Positions 52,804 to 63,868 of a stretch of 64,000 bases of DNA are shown here, one piece after another (the stretch's first letter is position 1; each line of letters opens with the position of its first letter). The notes beneath the pieces are model-generated. The model made no database searches. It was not told the origin of the DNA and saw only the letters and a program-made list of their open reading frames with translations. The position numbers and the translations under genes are program-made. This DNA comes from Fistulifera solaris (lineage: Eukaryota > Bacillariophyta > Bacillariophyceae > Naviculales > Stauroneidaceae): positions 868,001 through 932,000 of the forward strand of contig AP026134.1 of assembly GCA_030295235.1 (NCBI GenBank), in the 5' to 3' direction.

Positions 52804-55800
52804 ATGTCACAGCTAACTTTTGAAAGGCTACAAGAGGTTCTGCTTCGAAAAAAGCAGCAGGAAGAGGAGCGATGTTCCGATCAAGAATCAGAAGGAAACC
52901 TTCCCCTTGATTTTGATTCTCTCTGGAAAATCCCAGCGTTGTTTCAACAAACGACCCACGTTGATGCCACGCTTTATAAATGCTCCGTGTCAACTCCTCT
53001 GTGGACGAATCTTCCCTGGAAATCCATTCCATTACCAGTGCAACAACAGTTACCGGATCTGAAACCTGAATCGGAAGATACCGTCGTTTCGGTGCCCAGC
53101 CACTATTTGGCGAACAGCGAAAATGCGAATATCACTGCGAACTTGACAAGTAAACTGACAGAATATACTCGTGGTCTAGCTGGAAGAGCGCGACCCTTCC
53201 TTCCCGGTGGGATGGATTCTGACAGTGCGAACAAATCACGTTCCGTCGATTCTAACACAGAACATGATGCTTTGCAAAAGTCACTTCGTGTTCTTCACCA
53301 ATCGACCAAGGAGAGCTGGAAAGAAGGAATTCTCCTCACTGCACCACGCAATGTTGATTTCGAAGTGGGATTGACATGGAACGATATCTATGGAAATGAC
53401 GAAGACAGTGACAACGAAGTTGGTGACGAGAAGAAACAAATTACTCCAGAGACTTCCGCTGAGAAAAAGGACTTCGCTGCAATTCATAAACAATCAGTAC
53501 AGGCCCCGACACTCTTCTCGACTGGATTTTTGGACGGAATTGCCGATGATGACTCTTTGTTTAACGACAGCACTAGCAGTGACGAGGATGACGAAGAGGA
53601 TGACGAGAAAGACCAAGAAAACGACATATTGTCAACAGAGACGAAGAATCACAAAGCGGACGATTCTTACAAACCGTTGCTACCAGTTCTTAAAGACCAA
53701 GGTGACGAAAACACAATCCGAGCGACTTCAACCAAAAATCGAACAAAACATTGATGACCTTTTACTGGAATTGGCCGACGAACCAATCCCTCCGCATAAT
53801 AAACGAAAAGAGATCAATCCGCTAGAGCTGGCGGAAAGGCAGGCTGCTTTACGCACCAATACAACGCGAAAGTCTTGGGCTACCACTGACTTGTTAAATA
53901 TTCCAGACTGGGATACATATCTGCCGCAGCCGGCTCTAAAATATCCATTTGTTTTGGACACTTTTCAACAGCAAGCGATTGCCCGCTTGGAACGAAATGA
54001 GGCGGTTTTTGTGGCTGCTCATACCAGTGCGGGAAAAACTGTTGTTGCGGAATATGCTGTAGCCCTTGCCATGCAGCGTGCAACAAGGTGTGTGTATACT
54101 TCGCCCATCAAGGCGTTGAGTAATCAGAAATTTCGAGATTTTGCACAAAAGTTCGGTGCGGAACGGGTGGGTTTGGTGACAGGTGATCTGCAAGTAAACG
54201 GTACGAACAATAATGATGCCTTGCGTTTTTGCAGCGTGCTGCCATCGTCTAACCTTTTTTACGCGACAGTTGACGATTCGACTGTGCTGATAATGACCAC
54301 GGAGATATTGCGGAGTATGCTCTACCGAGGGGCAGACCTCATTCGCGACATTGAATTTGTGGTCTTTGATGAGGTCCACTATGTTAATGACAGTGAGCGT
54401 GGGGTTGTTTGGGAAGAAGTGATAATCATGTTACCTGCTCAAGTAAATCTGATTTTTTTGAGTGCAACAACACCCAATACCTTTGAATTCAGTGATTGGA
54501 TTGGTCGCACCAAAAGACGTATGGTTCATGTTGTCAAGACCGACTATCGTCCCGTTCCGTTGTCGCACTTCCTGTGGGCTGGAAACAAATTACATTTAAT
54601 TTTGCACGGAAAAGGTGGTTTCCTCGATGGTGGATACTCGGACGCAGCAAACGCTCTGCAGCCCAAGAAATTGAAAGCAGATGGCAAGGTAAAACCACAA
54701 CCACCCAAAACAGGATCCAATCTTTTGGCTTGGCAAGCCCAAGGAACAAAGCAGCATTGGATATCGTTGATTCGATTTCTTGATCGAGATTTATTAACTC
54801 CGACCGTCATATTTTCGTTCTCGAAAAGAAATGCGAAGAAATTGCTGATATGTTGCGATCGTTAGATTTAAATACTGAAGCTGAACGGGGCTCTGTCCAG
54901 GGATTTACGTTGCAAGCTATTGCACGACTTAGCAGCGCCGACGCAAAGCTTCCGCAAGTGCTTGCGATTAGCGAGATGGCTACAAGAGGAATTGGTGTCC
55001 ATCATGGAGGACTTCTGCCAATTTTGAAAGAGTACGTATCATCTCGGAAAACAGACATGTTAACGAAACAATGCCGGTTCTCGCTCATGTTTTTTTCATT
55101 GTTGGTATCCTACTTTCTCGTCACAGGTTGGTGGAGATATTGTTTTCAAGAAATCTTATTAAAGTTCTGCTGGCGACAGAAACGTTTGCTATGGGTGTAA
55201 ACATGCCAGCCAAGAGTGTGGTTTTTAACAGGTAAGGATTAAATGGGAAAAGAATGTGCTTATGGTTGAACCTCCAGTTTTCTCAATTCTACTCTCGGGT
55301 TTAAAAGCGTACGGAAACACGATGGCACGCAATTTCGTCAGCTAGAGCCCGGTGAATACACGCAAATGGCAGGACGAGCTGGTCGACGTGGACTGGACGA
55401 GATCGGCACCGTTATTATCTGTTGCTTTGGTGAGACGCCCCCTCCACAACCCATGCTTCGCTCCATGCTGACAGGAAAATCGACCTTGCTCAAAAGCCAA
55501 TTTCGATTGACCTACAACATGATTCTGAATTTGCTTCGTGTAGAAGATATGAGTGTAGAATCGATGATCAAACGTTCTTTTTCCGAATTTGCCACACAAC
55601 GCGCGTTAACAACGAAAGAATATCCGCAGCTCTTGGAGCGAGGTACTAAAGCACTAGCCAAGCTTGAATCACAGCTGAGTCAAGAGTTGCGACTGGGCGC
55701 CGAGGATCTTGAAGATTACTTTTCGGTGTGTCGAACTGTCTTGAGTACCAGCAAGGAAGTTTTAACTTTTCTGCTTGGGTCAGACCCTGCCTCATTTGAT

Positions 55801-57171
55801 GAATTATTGCAACCCGGTCGTGTCATTCTTGTGTCAGCTGCTCGTCAATATGATGTCGTGCGTGCACCGGCTGTTGTATTGAAATTACCGACGAAAGCAA
55901 ATGCGTCATCGCTTACTGGTCCGAAAACGAACTCGACATGCCTCGTTTGCTTGATTCTTTTACCTTCCAGTTACGTTGAACCACATAATAAGGATGAGGG
56001 CGGGAAGATAGCCCCTGCTCATCTTGGTTATATTGGTTCTCACAGACAACGCAACTATTCGATTCAAGAAATCGATCTAGGACAAATTCTGGCTATATCT
56101 ACGACCAAATCAAAAGTTGATGCTAAGTTATTATACAAAGAAGACTCATCGTCGGTCTCGCGCCCACTTCCAAATGATACTTTCTTTTCCTCAATGACAC
56201 GTGACGACCCTTTTTCGGGAATGAAAGCCTTGGGAAAGAATACTGGTGGAGTTGTCAAAGTAACAAAGGAAGATGAAATGATGGATCAGGTGATAAATTA
56301 TCTACTGGCAGCAGAAGATGCGGAGTCAGGTCCATCGGGTGTCCCTACCATCGACATGCAATCATTCGTTAAACGAGGAACTGACGTGATTTATTTTCGA
56401 GAGGCCTGCGATCGGATTCGTGATTTGCATGCAATGATGCGGACATTCCAGTCTCACCGACATCCTACTGTTGAAAAGTGGTACAAAGAAATTGAGCGCC
56501 GCGAGACACTCAGGGAGAGAGTTCAACTACTAGAGCACACCTTGTCAAACGAGTCGCTATCTCTCTTTCCCGATTTTATGCAACGCAAAGCAGTTCTACG
56601 CGAGCTTGGTTATATCAATGAAAACGAGACGGTGACGGTAAAAGGGCGCGTCGCTTGCGAAGTGAACACTTGTGAAGAACTTATTGTTTCGGAAATGATT
56701 TTTGACGGTGTATTGAATAACATGGCACCGGAAGAAATTGTTGCTTGTCTTAGTGCCTTGATATTTCAAGAAAAGAAAGACGAAGATTACAGTGACAATA
56801 CGACATTACCCGCCCGTTTGATAGAATGCTGCGAGAAAATGAAAGAAATCGCTGTACAACTAGGTCAAGTCCAAAAGGACAATGGACTTGCCATTGATCC
56901 GGCAGATTATTGCGACCGAGTTTTGAAATTTGGTTTGGTGCACGTCGTTTACGAATGGGCCTGCGGTGTTTCCTTTGCCAGTATCTGCATGCTGACGGAA
57001 GTGCAAGAAGGCAGCATTGTTCGAGCGATGACCCGACTGGATGAATTGTGCCGTGAAGTGCGCAATTGTGCGCGTGTAATTGGCAACCCTACACTGTACC
57101 GTAAAATGGAAGCAGCGAGTGAAACGATCAAGCGTGATATTGTCTTCGCTTCTAGTTTATACGTAAGCTAA
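52804..57171 (+). CDS. SKI2: SKI2-like DExH RNA helicase (exosome cofactor)
   Basis: SKI2 feeds mRNA to the cytoplasmic exosome within the SKI complex. ATG at 52804; three exons with introns 55032-55126 and 55232-55307. The N-terminal region is acidic and includes the SKI2 signature around GLTWNDIYG. Helicase motifs: [20 protein letters not shown] (I), [16 protein letters not shown] (Ia), [23 protein letters not shown] (DEVH), LSATTPN (III), [31 protein letters not shown] and [20 protein letters not shown] (VI). An insertion (arch/KOW-like) follows, then a helical C-terminal DSHCT domain with [16 protein letters not shown]. Two shifts (extra A near 53710, missing A near 54833) cancel. Length is 1,398 residues. 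MTR4 is less likely given the N-terminus. Confidence 0.93.
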
Positions 57172-57211
57172 GCATAATCGAATACAGTTTTTTAACCAGA
57201 ATCTATGATTT

Positions 57212-58171
57212 TTATTCTCGGTTCTTGGGTTGTAAAAGACCGGTCCGTGGATCTCGCACAAATCTCGAAGGTCTAAACAGCGTTTGCAACAAATTATCAG
57301 AAGGACGACGGATCATATCAAAGTACCGATGCAACATGTCGTGCATGACAGCGACTGGTATGTACCTTCCTTTCTCTAGCAATCGCTTGATATTGCGTGT
57401 CATGAGTTCTTCCAGACAGAATTGCCAGTCGTCGGGATGGTATTCGATGCGCGTCGGATTGATGACACAGATTTGTGTCGTCGCATCAAACACGACAAAA
57501 TGAACCGGTCGCTTTTGCACATAGGCCATTTCTAACGCGCGCGAGTAATCGGAATCAATCCGTAAATTGGTATTACCCCACGCCACAGGCTGTGTCGTCG
57601 GCACTGATTCGAGTGCCTGGTACGCCCGTTCAATGGCACCGGTTCTTGAGAAGAGAGCATCGACACAAAACAAATCGACCGTGGAAGGGAACGACGTACG
57701 TGAATGGCGCAATACATCGGCCACAGCGGAAGCTATAACGGCAGCTAATGGTATTTTGTTGTCATGACTATTTCTTCGTTGCTGTCGGCGCTGTTGTTCC
57801 CTCGCAAATTGCTGTTCCAATTCAAATTGCAAGCGGTGGGTATTCATCTTTCCCGACAAACATGCACACACGGTCCGCAATTCCGCTTGCTCCGGACTAT
57901 ACAGTCGTTCTCGGATTGTTTTTCCTATGAGATGTTGATTGAGTAATTGCTCTTTGTCAATAACATGATCGAGGGCAAAATACATCCAAGGCAATGGGTG
58001 ATAAACATCCGGTTGATCATCAATGGCAATGTCGACAATTTGTTGTTCGCGCAACCAGGTCGTTTTTCCCGAACAAGGAGGTCCGACTGTTATGTACAAG
58101 GGACTTGATGAAGATGAATCAGTAGAAGTAGAAGTGACCATGAGAAGAAAATAGTTGTGTAATAGATTCAT
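57212..58171 (-). CDS. P-loop ATPase/kinase-like protein
   Basis: ATG at 58171 (a second in-frame ATG follows 10 codons later, before VTSTSTDSSSSS, and may be the real start). The Walker A is PLYITVGPPCSGKTTWLREQ near the N-terminus, as in AAA_33/polynucleotide-kinase and zeta-type small-molecule kinases. IVDIAIDDQPDVYHPL is a likely substrate or metal region; RPVHFVVFDATTQICVINPT is a later hydrophobic strand. A Gln/Arg-rich coiled coil (FEQQFAREQQRRQQRR-like) lies in the middle. The end is RPSRFVRDPRTGLLQPKNRE. 319 residues, one exon, no break. No precise function can be given. Confidence 0.7.
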   Translation of the reverse strand: MNLLHNYFLLMVTSTSTDSSSSSPLYITVGPPCSGKTTWLREQQIVDIAIDDQPDVYHPLPWMYFALDHVIDKEQLLNQHLIGKTIRERLYSPEQAELRTVCACLSGKMNTHRLQFELEQQFAREQQRRQQRRNSHDNKIPLAAVIASAVADVLRHSRTSFPSTVDLFCVDALFSRTGAIERAYQALESVPTTQPVAWGNTNLRIDSDYSRALEMAYVQKRPVHFVVFDATTQICVINPTRIEYHPDDWQFCLEELMTRNIKRLLEKGRYIPVAVMHDMLHRYFDMIRRPSDNLLQTLFRPSRFVRDPRTGLLQPKNRE

Positions 58172-58677
58172 GAGAATGCAATGTTGTGAGTTTGTACTAT
58201 GTATAGGCAGTCCGCAGACGTGAAAAAATTGTTGCCGGCTTATTCTTCAGTTAGAAGCGCAGGCCAGACTAGCATAGCCCGCGAACACACCCACGACTGC
58301 ATTCCAATCGTCAATAAATCAATAGAAATTTATTCAAGTCAAAACGCAAGTCCAAGCTCACTAATTTCCATCTTTTCATCTAGCCTTACTATCAATGTAG
58401 GTACAATCATTGCATCATTTTTCTTCGGCTAGAATTCGAAATGAAGCTTACGAATGTGTAAAATTTTAATTGAAGGTAAGAGTCACGGGCGATATGTCAG
58501 CAAAAGGGCATCAAGCCTTAACTCTAACGCCACTCGACTCCTGCTCTTGCAAAGCCACATTTTTTTACGCTCATCGTCACTGTACTGGTACCAACTAACC
58601 TTACCGGTATTATTATTGTTGCATTGCTGCATTGCTGTCCTTGAGCATTTCCTTTAATAAAATAACTTGCTAACATC
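58172..58677. other. Divergent spacer
   Basis: This 506-nt spacer lies between the P-loop gene and the CS-domain gene. CCACGACTGCATTCCAATCG at 58291-58310 is a possible decayed half of the dispersed palindrome. CTGGTACCA lies near 58588. No gene. Confidence 0.45.
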
Positions 58678-59578
58678 ATGATTCAAGATTCGTTTCATTT
58701 CGTTTACGCTGGAATCGCCACTATGTTTCTTGCCGTCGTCGCTATCGTTGCGTTTCTGTTTCGAAACAGTAGCAAAACAAGCCGACAACAATCGAGTCCG
58801 CCGTTTTCAGGGAAAGTAAAACCAAAACAGTCCGTCCCTTCGAACTTAGATACTTCAATAGCACACAAACACAACAATCCCTGGCAAGAACGGCTGGAGC
58901 GGGGCGTCATAAGCACAGCAGTGAAACGAACCCAGAATGATGCGTCGTCCAGTAAGGAAAAACCGTTTCAATCCAGTTATTATTACGCACACAACAATCC
59001 TTCAGCAAAAGGAGGCTACAAAGATGGTTTGAGGATGGAAGATTATACAATGAATCAACCAAGATTGCTCCGTCGAAATGGCTCGCGCGTCAGTAGTAGC
59101 GAGGACCTTCAGCAGAACGAAACAGCGCCATCTTCGATCGAGTCTTCCTCCTCAAAACAACAACTAAACAACCCCGTGTTCTTCCCAAGTTACCGCCTAC
59201 AAAATACATTTCACGTTATCTATGGGATGATCCCGGAAACCAAATGGCGTTGCCTCGATTCGGATTGAACAATTACCCGACAAGAATGGGTCCATGATGG
59301 CATGGAAGGATTGGCTCGAACAACAATACTCAACCACGACGACAACCAACAAGCCGCAAATCGACACTCTGTTATCTTCCGACTGCACATCATTGCGTGT
59401 CATTATCCACAGCCAGAATGGTTGCCTTTACGAATTGAAATTAGATCCCTTGTATGGAAGAGTCAAAACAGTCACCACGAAAGTCTCGACCAAGCGATTG
59501 ACCATTCAATTGCACAAAAATGAAAACAAACAAACGGCGTGGCCGCACCCGTATCAATCCAAGACGAAATCAAATTAA
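58678..59578 (+). CDS. Membrane-anchored CS-domain (p23/NudC-like) protein
   Basis: ATG at 58678. An N-terminal hydrophobic helix (YAGIATMFLAVVAIVAFLF) anchors or targets the protein. A Ser/Gln/Asn-rich linker follows. The C-terminal part has KYISRYLWDDPGNQMA, then RIEQLPDKNGSMMAWKDWLE and strands CTSLRVIIHSQNGCLYELKL and LDPLYGRVKTVTTKVSTKRL, a beta-sandwich pattern like CS/p23 domains, although W-x-Q is not obvious. Two missing bases (A near 59202, G near 59245) join three frames and give 300 residues. A co-chaperone role is inference; the CS assignment is moderate. Confidence 0.6.
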
Positions 59579-59853
59579 TTGGTTTGTTAGTCTTGACTAT
59601 GTGCTAAAGAAACAGAAGAAGGGCGAACGATGATCAAATATGTTTTGTCACGAGACCGGGTCCACTTTCGATCTCGGTAAGATCAAAACGATCTTAGAGG
59701 TTCCACCTCACCAAAAGAATGATTTGCTTGTAAATACACTGATATAAACAAGAAAGATCGTGGGCGAAAGTTTTCTCTAGAGGACGGGGAGAAAGATACG
59801 CCATTGAGGAAAAATACAAACTTCAATAAAATATAGTTTAGAGAACATTGCGC
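59579..59853. other. 3' flanking region
   Basis: Convergent 3' region between the CS-domain gene and the PS-repeat gene. It has a GATC-rich patch (GATCTCGGTAAGATCAAAACGATCTTAG) near 59670-59697 that can pair with itself. No coding frame. Confidence 0.4.
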
Positions 59854-60782
59854 CTACATGGAACCCCGTTCGGTAGGAATCATCGACGGTGGGTCACTGA
59901 AGTCAGACCAGGAAGGTGAACTACTGGGGATTAAGGACGGCCGATCGCTAGGTACACCCGACGCACCATCATAACCCGAAGGAGCCGATGATGGTACCAT
60001 GGAAGGGAAGTCGCTGGGCATGGCGGAATTTGCTTCATCTCCTTCGACTCCTATTTCACACAAATTCGGACAAACTATACTGTTGACGCTCTCGGCGATG
60101 GAGAATTGGCATTTGGCGGGGGCCAGTCCTTTAGCGACAGTCACGATGCCCTTTGGTCTAAGCGCGGATTGTACATCCCACTTGATTTCACCATCCCATA
60201 GACCAGAATCCATGGCGACTGTGTAGCACTGGTCAACTTTTAAGCATACATAGGAGTAGCCGTCATAGCCCTGGCCCATGGAATCTTCGAAGATTACAAC
60301 TGGGGAGGAAGCGCTGGATTGTCGGAGGTTGGCCGACTTTTTCACTGCAGTTTCTGCAGAGAATATGTGCGTTGCATTGTGCTCACCCGTAAACTCTTTA
60401 AGTACTGCGCCGCCCGAGGTCGCGTGGGGCATTTCAAAAGTCGAATGGGAACATTTTCCCAACCATCGCCCCAGCGATCGTGCAAGCGAACGCGATACAG
60501 AAACTGATCCATGGGGCATCCACCATTCTCGAGCAACATTTCGTCACGTCTCGTGGGGGCCATTGTCGGTGCTGTATGGACTAGTTCCTCCGATGTTTCC
60601 GAGTCATCATAATCGAATGGGTTCTTCTCTAGGATAAGTTCGGCGCGGTATGCATCGCGAAGTGCAGCTGCATAGACACTAGGGTCCACCACATCCACCC
60701 AAGTTCGTGCTGAACATAAAGGAAGAATGGTCGCGGCAATCGCAAGTAGGTTTTGTTTTCCAAGTTGTCGTGTGTTCGTCAT
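59854..60782 (-). CDS. Secreted protein with Pro-Ser repeats
   Basis: ATG at 60782 begins MTNTRQLGKQNLLAIAATIL and PLCSA, a signal peptide. The mature part contains RVRLHDRWGDGWEKCSHSTF-type sequence (the 'DxWGDGW' block seen in many diatom and algal secreted proteins), SMGQGYDGYSYVCLKVDQCY and several Cys. The C-terminal ~60 residues are PSxxPS repeats (MPSDFPSMVPSSAPSG, VPSDRPSLIPSSSPSW), common in diatom surface proteins. One missing A near 60448 joins the frames; length is 309. A cell-wall or secreted role is likely by architecture. Confidence 0.7.
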
Positions 60783-61166
60783 GGTGAAAGCCTTTTGTTC
60801 GGGAGTAATGGTAGGAAGGGCGAGTATTTTGTGAGAATTGTGTTGCGCGGTGCCTGAAATTTTGAAGGGCAACGGCTCGACGGTTCACCCGGCGCGATAA
60901 TCCGTGTTCCCTCATATCTAATGTAGCGTACCGGTACTGAAGTGATATCATAATGTTGCCTAAAACTGTGTGCTAGGAAATTGAAACCTCTCGCTCCAAC
61001 GCTTTTAAATATCAATTTTACCTGGTAGCTTACCACCAGCCATCAACAATCATCGGAAAAGGAATCGTAATGATAAGTCTGGGCAAAAACAAAGTGTCCT
61101 CAGACAGGACCTGGGATTCCCAGGGGTACTACGTAAACAATTCATATTTTAATATTTTTTACTCAA
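60783..61166. other. Spacer upstream of the PS-repeat gene
   Basis: Promoter-side spacer of 384 nt containing GTACCGGTACTG near 60931 and TACCTGGTAGCTTACCACC near 61020. No coding frame. Confidence 0.45.
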
Positions 61167-62561
61167 CTATTCTTTGGTTTCTTCCATTGTTACATCTTCC
61201 CAGGATTCAATGACATCACGCATTTCCTCATCCTCACATCGTCGTAAATGAAGCACTTCTCTCAAAAAGTTACCACAGGCATGCGGCGGTACCTTGGTAC
61301 AGGAGCTGCACCAGTTGGTCTTGGTGCAGATTTGCTTCCCCGTATGTACCGACGGTAGCAAAAATCCGCAGCGCACACACGACTCTCCCGGTTCGGCGTC
61401 CCGGAACGGTCCAAACCGCTCACTGTTGCGACTGTTGCTGCTGCCCGAATCCAAGACACTCTGTGCAGCTAACACACCGACGGCTGCGGGCATATCCCAC
61501 AGTTTAGCTGTGTTACCCAACAGATAATCGGGGATAGTGCGGAGACGGTCCAATCGTATTTCTTTGCCAAAGTCATCGACACTTTGACAAATGCGCAAAC
61601 GGTGCTCGTCTTCTCGCTCGTACTGTCGTCGAATGTTATGAAATCGATTCTTGATACCATTATCGGTTCGTCCCGGAATGATTTTACTCATTTTTGCCCA
61701 GTGACTACCGATCTTTTCGTACAAATAGAATACAGTGGCGTCTTCGGGAATTCCCCAATCGGTCACTTTAAGACGCGGATTCAAGTGATTAACGTAGCGC
61801 TCTCGACATTGTTTTCCCGTGCGTTCGGGTAGACTTTGAGCGACAACTGTCCATTTCATTGGCCACTGCATCGAGTGAACAATGTTGAGAAGTAACTCAT
61901 CCTCTTGTTTCGACCATGCCTTGGGACCTGTCTTGCGCTTGTCCTTGCCATTGCTGTTATCCGTCTCACTTGGCGGTGCGGCCGGTCCACCGAAATATCC
62001 CATGTGAGGCGGATACGGGTACATCATTCCATACGGCGGATAACCGTAGGGATGCGGTGGATAAGGAGGATACTGACCCGGTGGCGGCATAGAAGGAGGA
62101 GGAGGAGGACCTACTTCGGGTGGCGGAGGAGCATTTCTTCTTGCGAGATCTGCCGCATCGGGCTTTTCCGTCGTATCCGGAGGCCCCGCTCCGCCAGAAG
62201 TAGTATTTGATTCTCCGATGCGTACCCATTCGTTGTCTCCGTCTTGATATTCGAGCAAGTGTTCTCCTGTACTAGCATCAAACTGACGCACAGTGCCAGT
62301 ATACCAACTCGAATCAATCGGCCAGAAGACGCGCACTTTCTTTCCAATCATGCAATTGTTGCAGAATCTAAGAGGATAGAATGTAAGATTATTTAATTGA
62401 TCGAAGGAGCATTCAAAGATGATTACAGCGATGTATCAAACGCACCTTAACTTGGTTGCCGTTGGCTTGCCGAGACCGTCAGGGTCATCACAAGCGAGCA
62501 GCGGTACTCCGGTTGCTCGACATTGCGCGCAACTTCCATCGTTATCTTCTATAGAGGGCAT
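61167..62561 (-). CDS. Zinc-finger/Tudor/Myb (R2R3-like) regulatory protein
   Basis: ATG at 62561 (MPSIEDNDGSCAQCRATGVP); intron 62368-62445 (78 nt, GTGCGT...CTCTTAG) joins ATKLR to FCNNCMIGKKVRVFWPID. The two CxxC pairs (CAQC, CNNC) bracket ~30 residues and look like a zinc ribbon. A Tudor-like module follows (VFWPIDSSWYTGTVRQF, HLLEYQDGDNEWVRIG). A Pro/Tyr-rich linker precedes two Myb repeats (KAWSKQEDELLLNIVHSMQW, GKQCRERYVNHLNPRL; then GSHWAKMSKIIPGRTDNGIK and NRFHNIRRQ). The C-terminus has more Cys (CVRCGFLLP, CTKTNWCSSC). 438 residues, in frame throughout. A DNA-binding, chromatin-reading transcription factor is likely. Confidence 0.88.
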
Positions 62562-63034
62562 TTGCTTTGTGTCGTTATGAGACGAAGATGTGGTCGGAAG
62601 CGGGTTGAGAAAGAGTAATCGGCAATCGATCAAAGTATTTCAAATCAAACACACGAAAACGGACCGTTCAAATGGACGATGCTTTCCGTTGCAACAGCCA
62701 GCACATGCGGAGCCAACAAACCAACGGACCCAACGTCGCAACGCGGACGAAGTTGAGCGGTACTTGCTGTACGTCTTTCTGTACAACGAAGGACTGACGA
62801 GGTGCGCAACTCGGATTGTACACTATATGTAATATATTTCGCCTGCGACGTTCAACGTCTACTCAACCAACAACGTTAACTTTAGCCTTAATGTGTTTTG
62901 AAATTCCATTTCTCAAAAACGATGACGCGATGATCCTTCAATTATTTAAAAATAAATGCGACGAGAACGACACAGGTTGATGTGATCATCAAATACGTAG
63001 CAATCACCTACAATACGGAGGACAATAAAAAACA
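62562..63034. other. Divergent promoter region
   Basis: This 473-nt spacer lies between the Myb gene (leftward) and the GGCT-like gene (rightward). No coding frame, repeat or RNA could be supported. Confidence 0.4.
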
Positions 63035-63868
63035 ATGGTCTGTGGTCGTAATTTTGTTCAGAAGCGGGCGGTTTTACTCTTTTTTCCACCGGTAATTCTT
63101 CATTGTCAGGCCTGGACCGCCGCCCATTCTCACCGCTCGTCTTCTTCATCTCACAAGAAGGAAGAATTGAAAAAAATATCCAACAAAATCACCATACTAG
63201 GATTCGGGTCGCTGTTATCAGAAAACAGTTCACGATTGACATTCCCCGACTTGCACAACTTTCGGCTCGTACGTGTGCCTCATTACCGTCGTGTTTTCGG
63301 ACACGTCGCGTCCATTTTCTTTCAAAGGAATATTGCTCGAAAAGAAACTCTGGAAATGGCCAGTCTTTCGGTCGAATATGTCGATCACGATTATCCCGGC
63401 TTTTTGGCCGCTGCTTTTGAAGTAGCGGCAGATGAACTCATGGCGGACGGGATTCCTTCACAAGCCTTTTTAGAACGAGAAGAAGAGTTTGATATTATTA
63501 CCGTGCCGTATTTCCCTGTTGATCCTGTTTCACAACAAGAAATTGCGGGAACATCCCAGGAAGGAGTTATTTGTCAGCGAGGGTCTGACGAACTTTATTT
63601 ACAACGATGGGGTGGACAACGATTTCAGGAATACTATGGACAATATGGTATTCAGACTATTTGGAACTGGACAGAAGGATTGCGACCATGCGCAGTCTAT
63701 TTGCGCCATTGCTATTTGGCGGCGGAGAAATTGGGTTGCTTGGACTCTTTCTTGGATGAAACATATCTAGTGGACCGAACAACGAAGTTACGCGATTACA
63801 TGGAAGAGAATCCACAAATATTAGAGGAACTCCCTCCGCCCGAACTTGCTAGTCGTTATAGCGGATAA
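63035..63868 (+). CDS. Gamma-glutamylcyclotransferase-fold protein with signal peptide
   Basis: ATG at 63035; MVCGRNFVQKRAVLLFFPPV and ILHCQAW form a signal peptide. The fold's opening loop is ITILGFGSLLSENSSRLTFP (GGCT/ChaC families have Y/F-G-S-L). NFRLVRVPHYRRVFGHVASI is the next conserved strand pair. LAAAFEVAADELMADG includes an acidic stretch where GGCT enzymes keep a catalytic Glu; EREEEFDIITVPYF follows. It ends ELASRYSG. 277 residues, one exon, no break. Whether it acts on glutathione or gamma-glutamyl peptides is unknown. Confidence 0.75.
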   Translation: MVCGRNFVQKRAVLLFFPPVILHCQAWTAAHSHRSSSSSHKKEELKKISNKITILGFGSLLSENSSRLTFPDLHNFRLVRVPHYRRVFGHVASIFFQRNIARKETLEMASLSVEYVDHDYPGFLAAAFEVAADELMADGIPSQAFLEREEEFDIITVPYFPVDPVSQQEIAGTSQEGVICQRGSDELYLQRWGGQRFQEYYGQYGIQTIWNWTEGLRPCAVYLRHCYLAAEKLGCLDSFLDETYLVDRTTKLRDYMEENPQILEELPPPELASRYSG

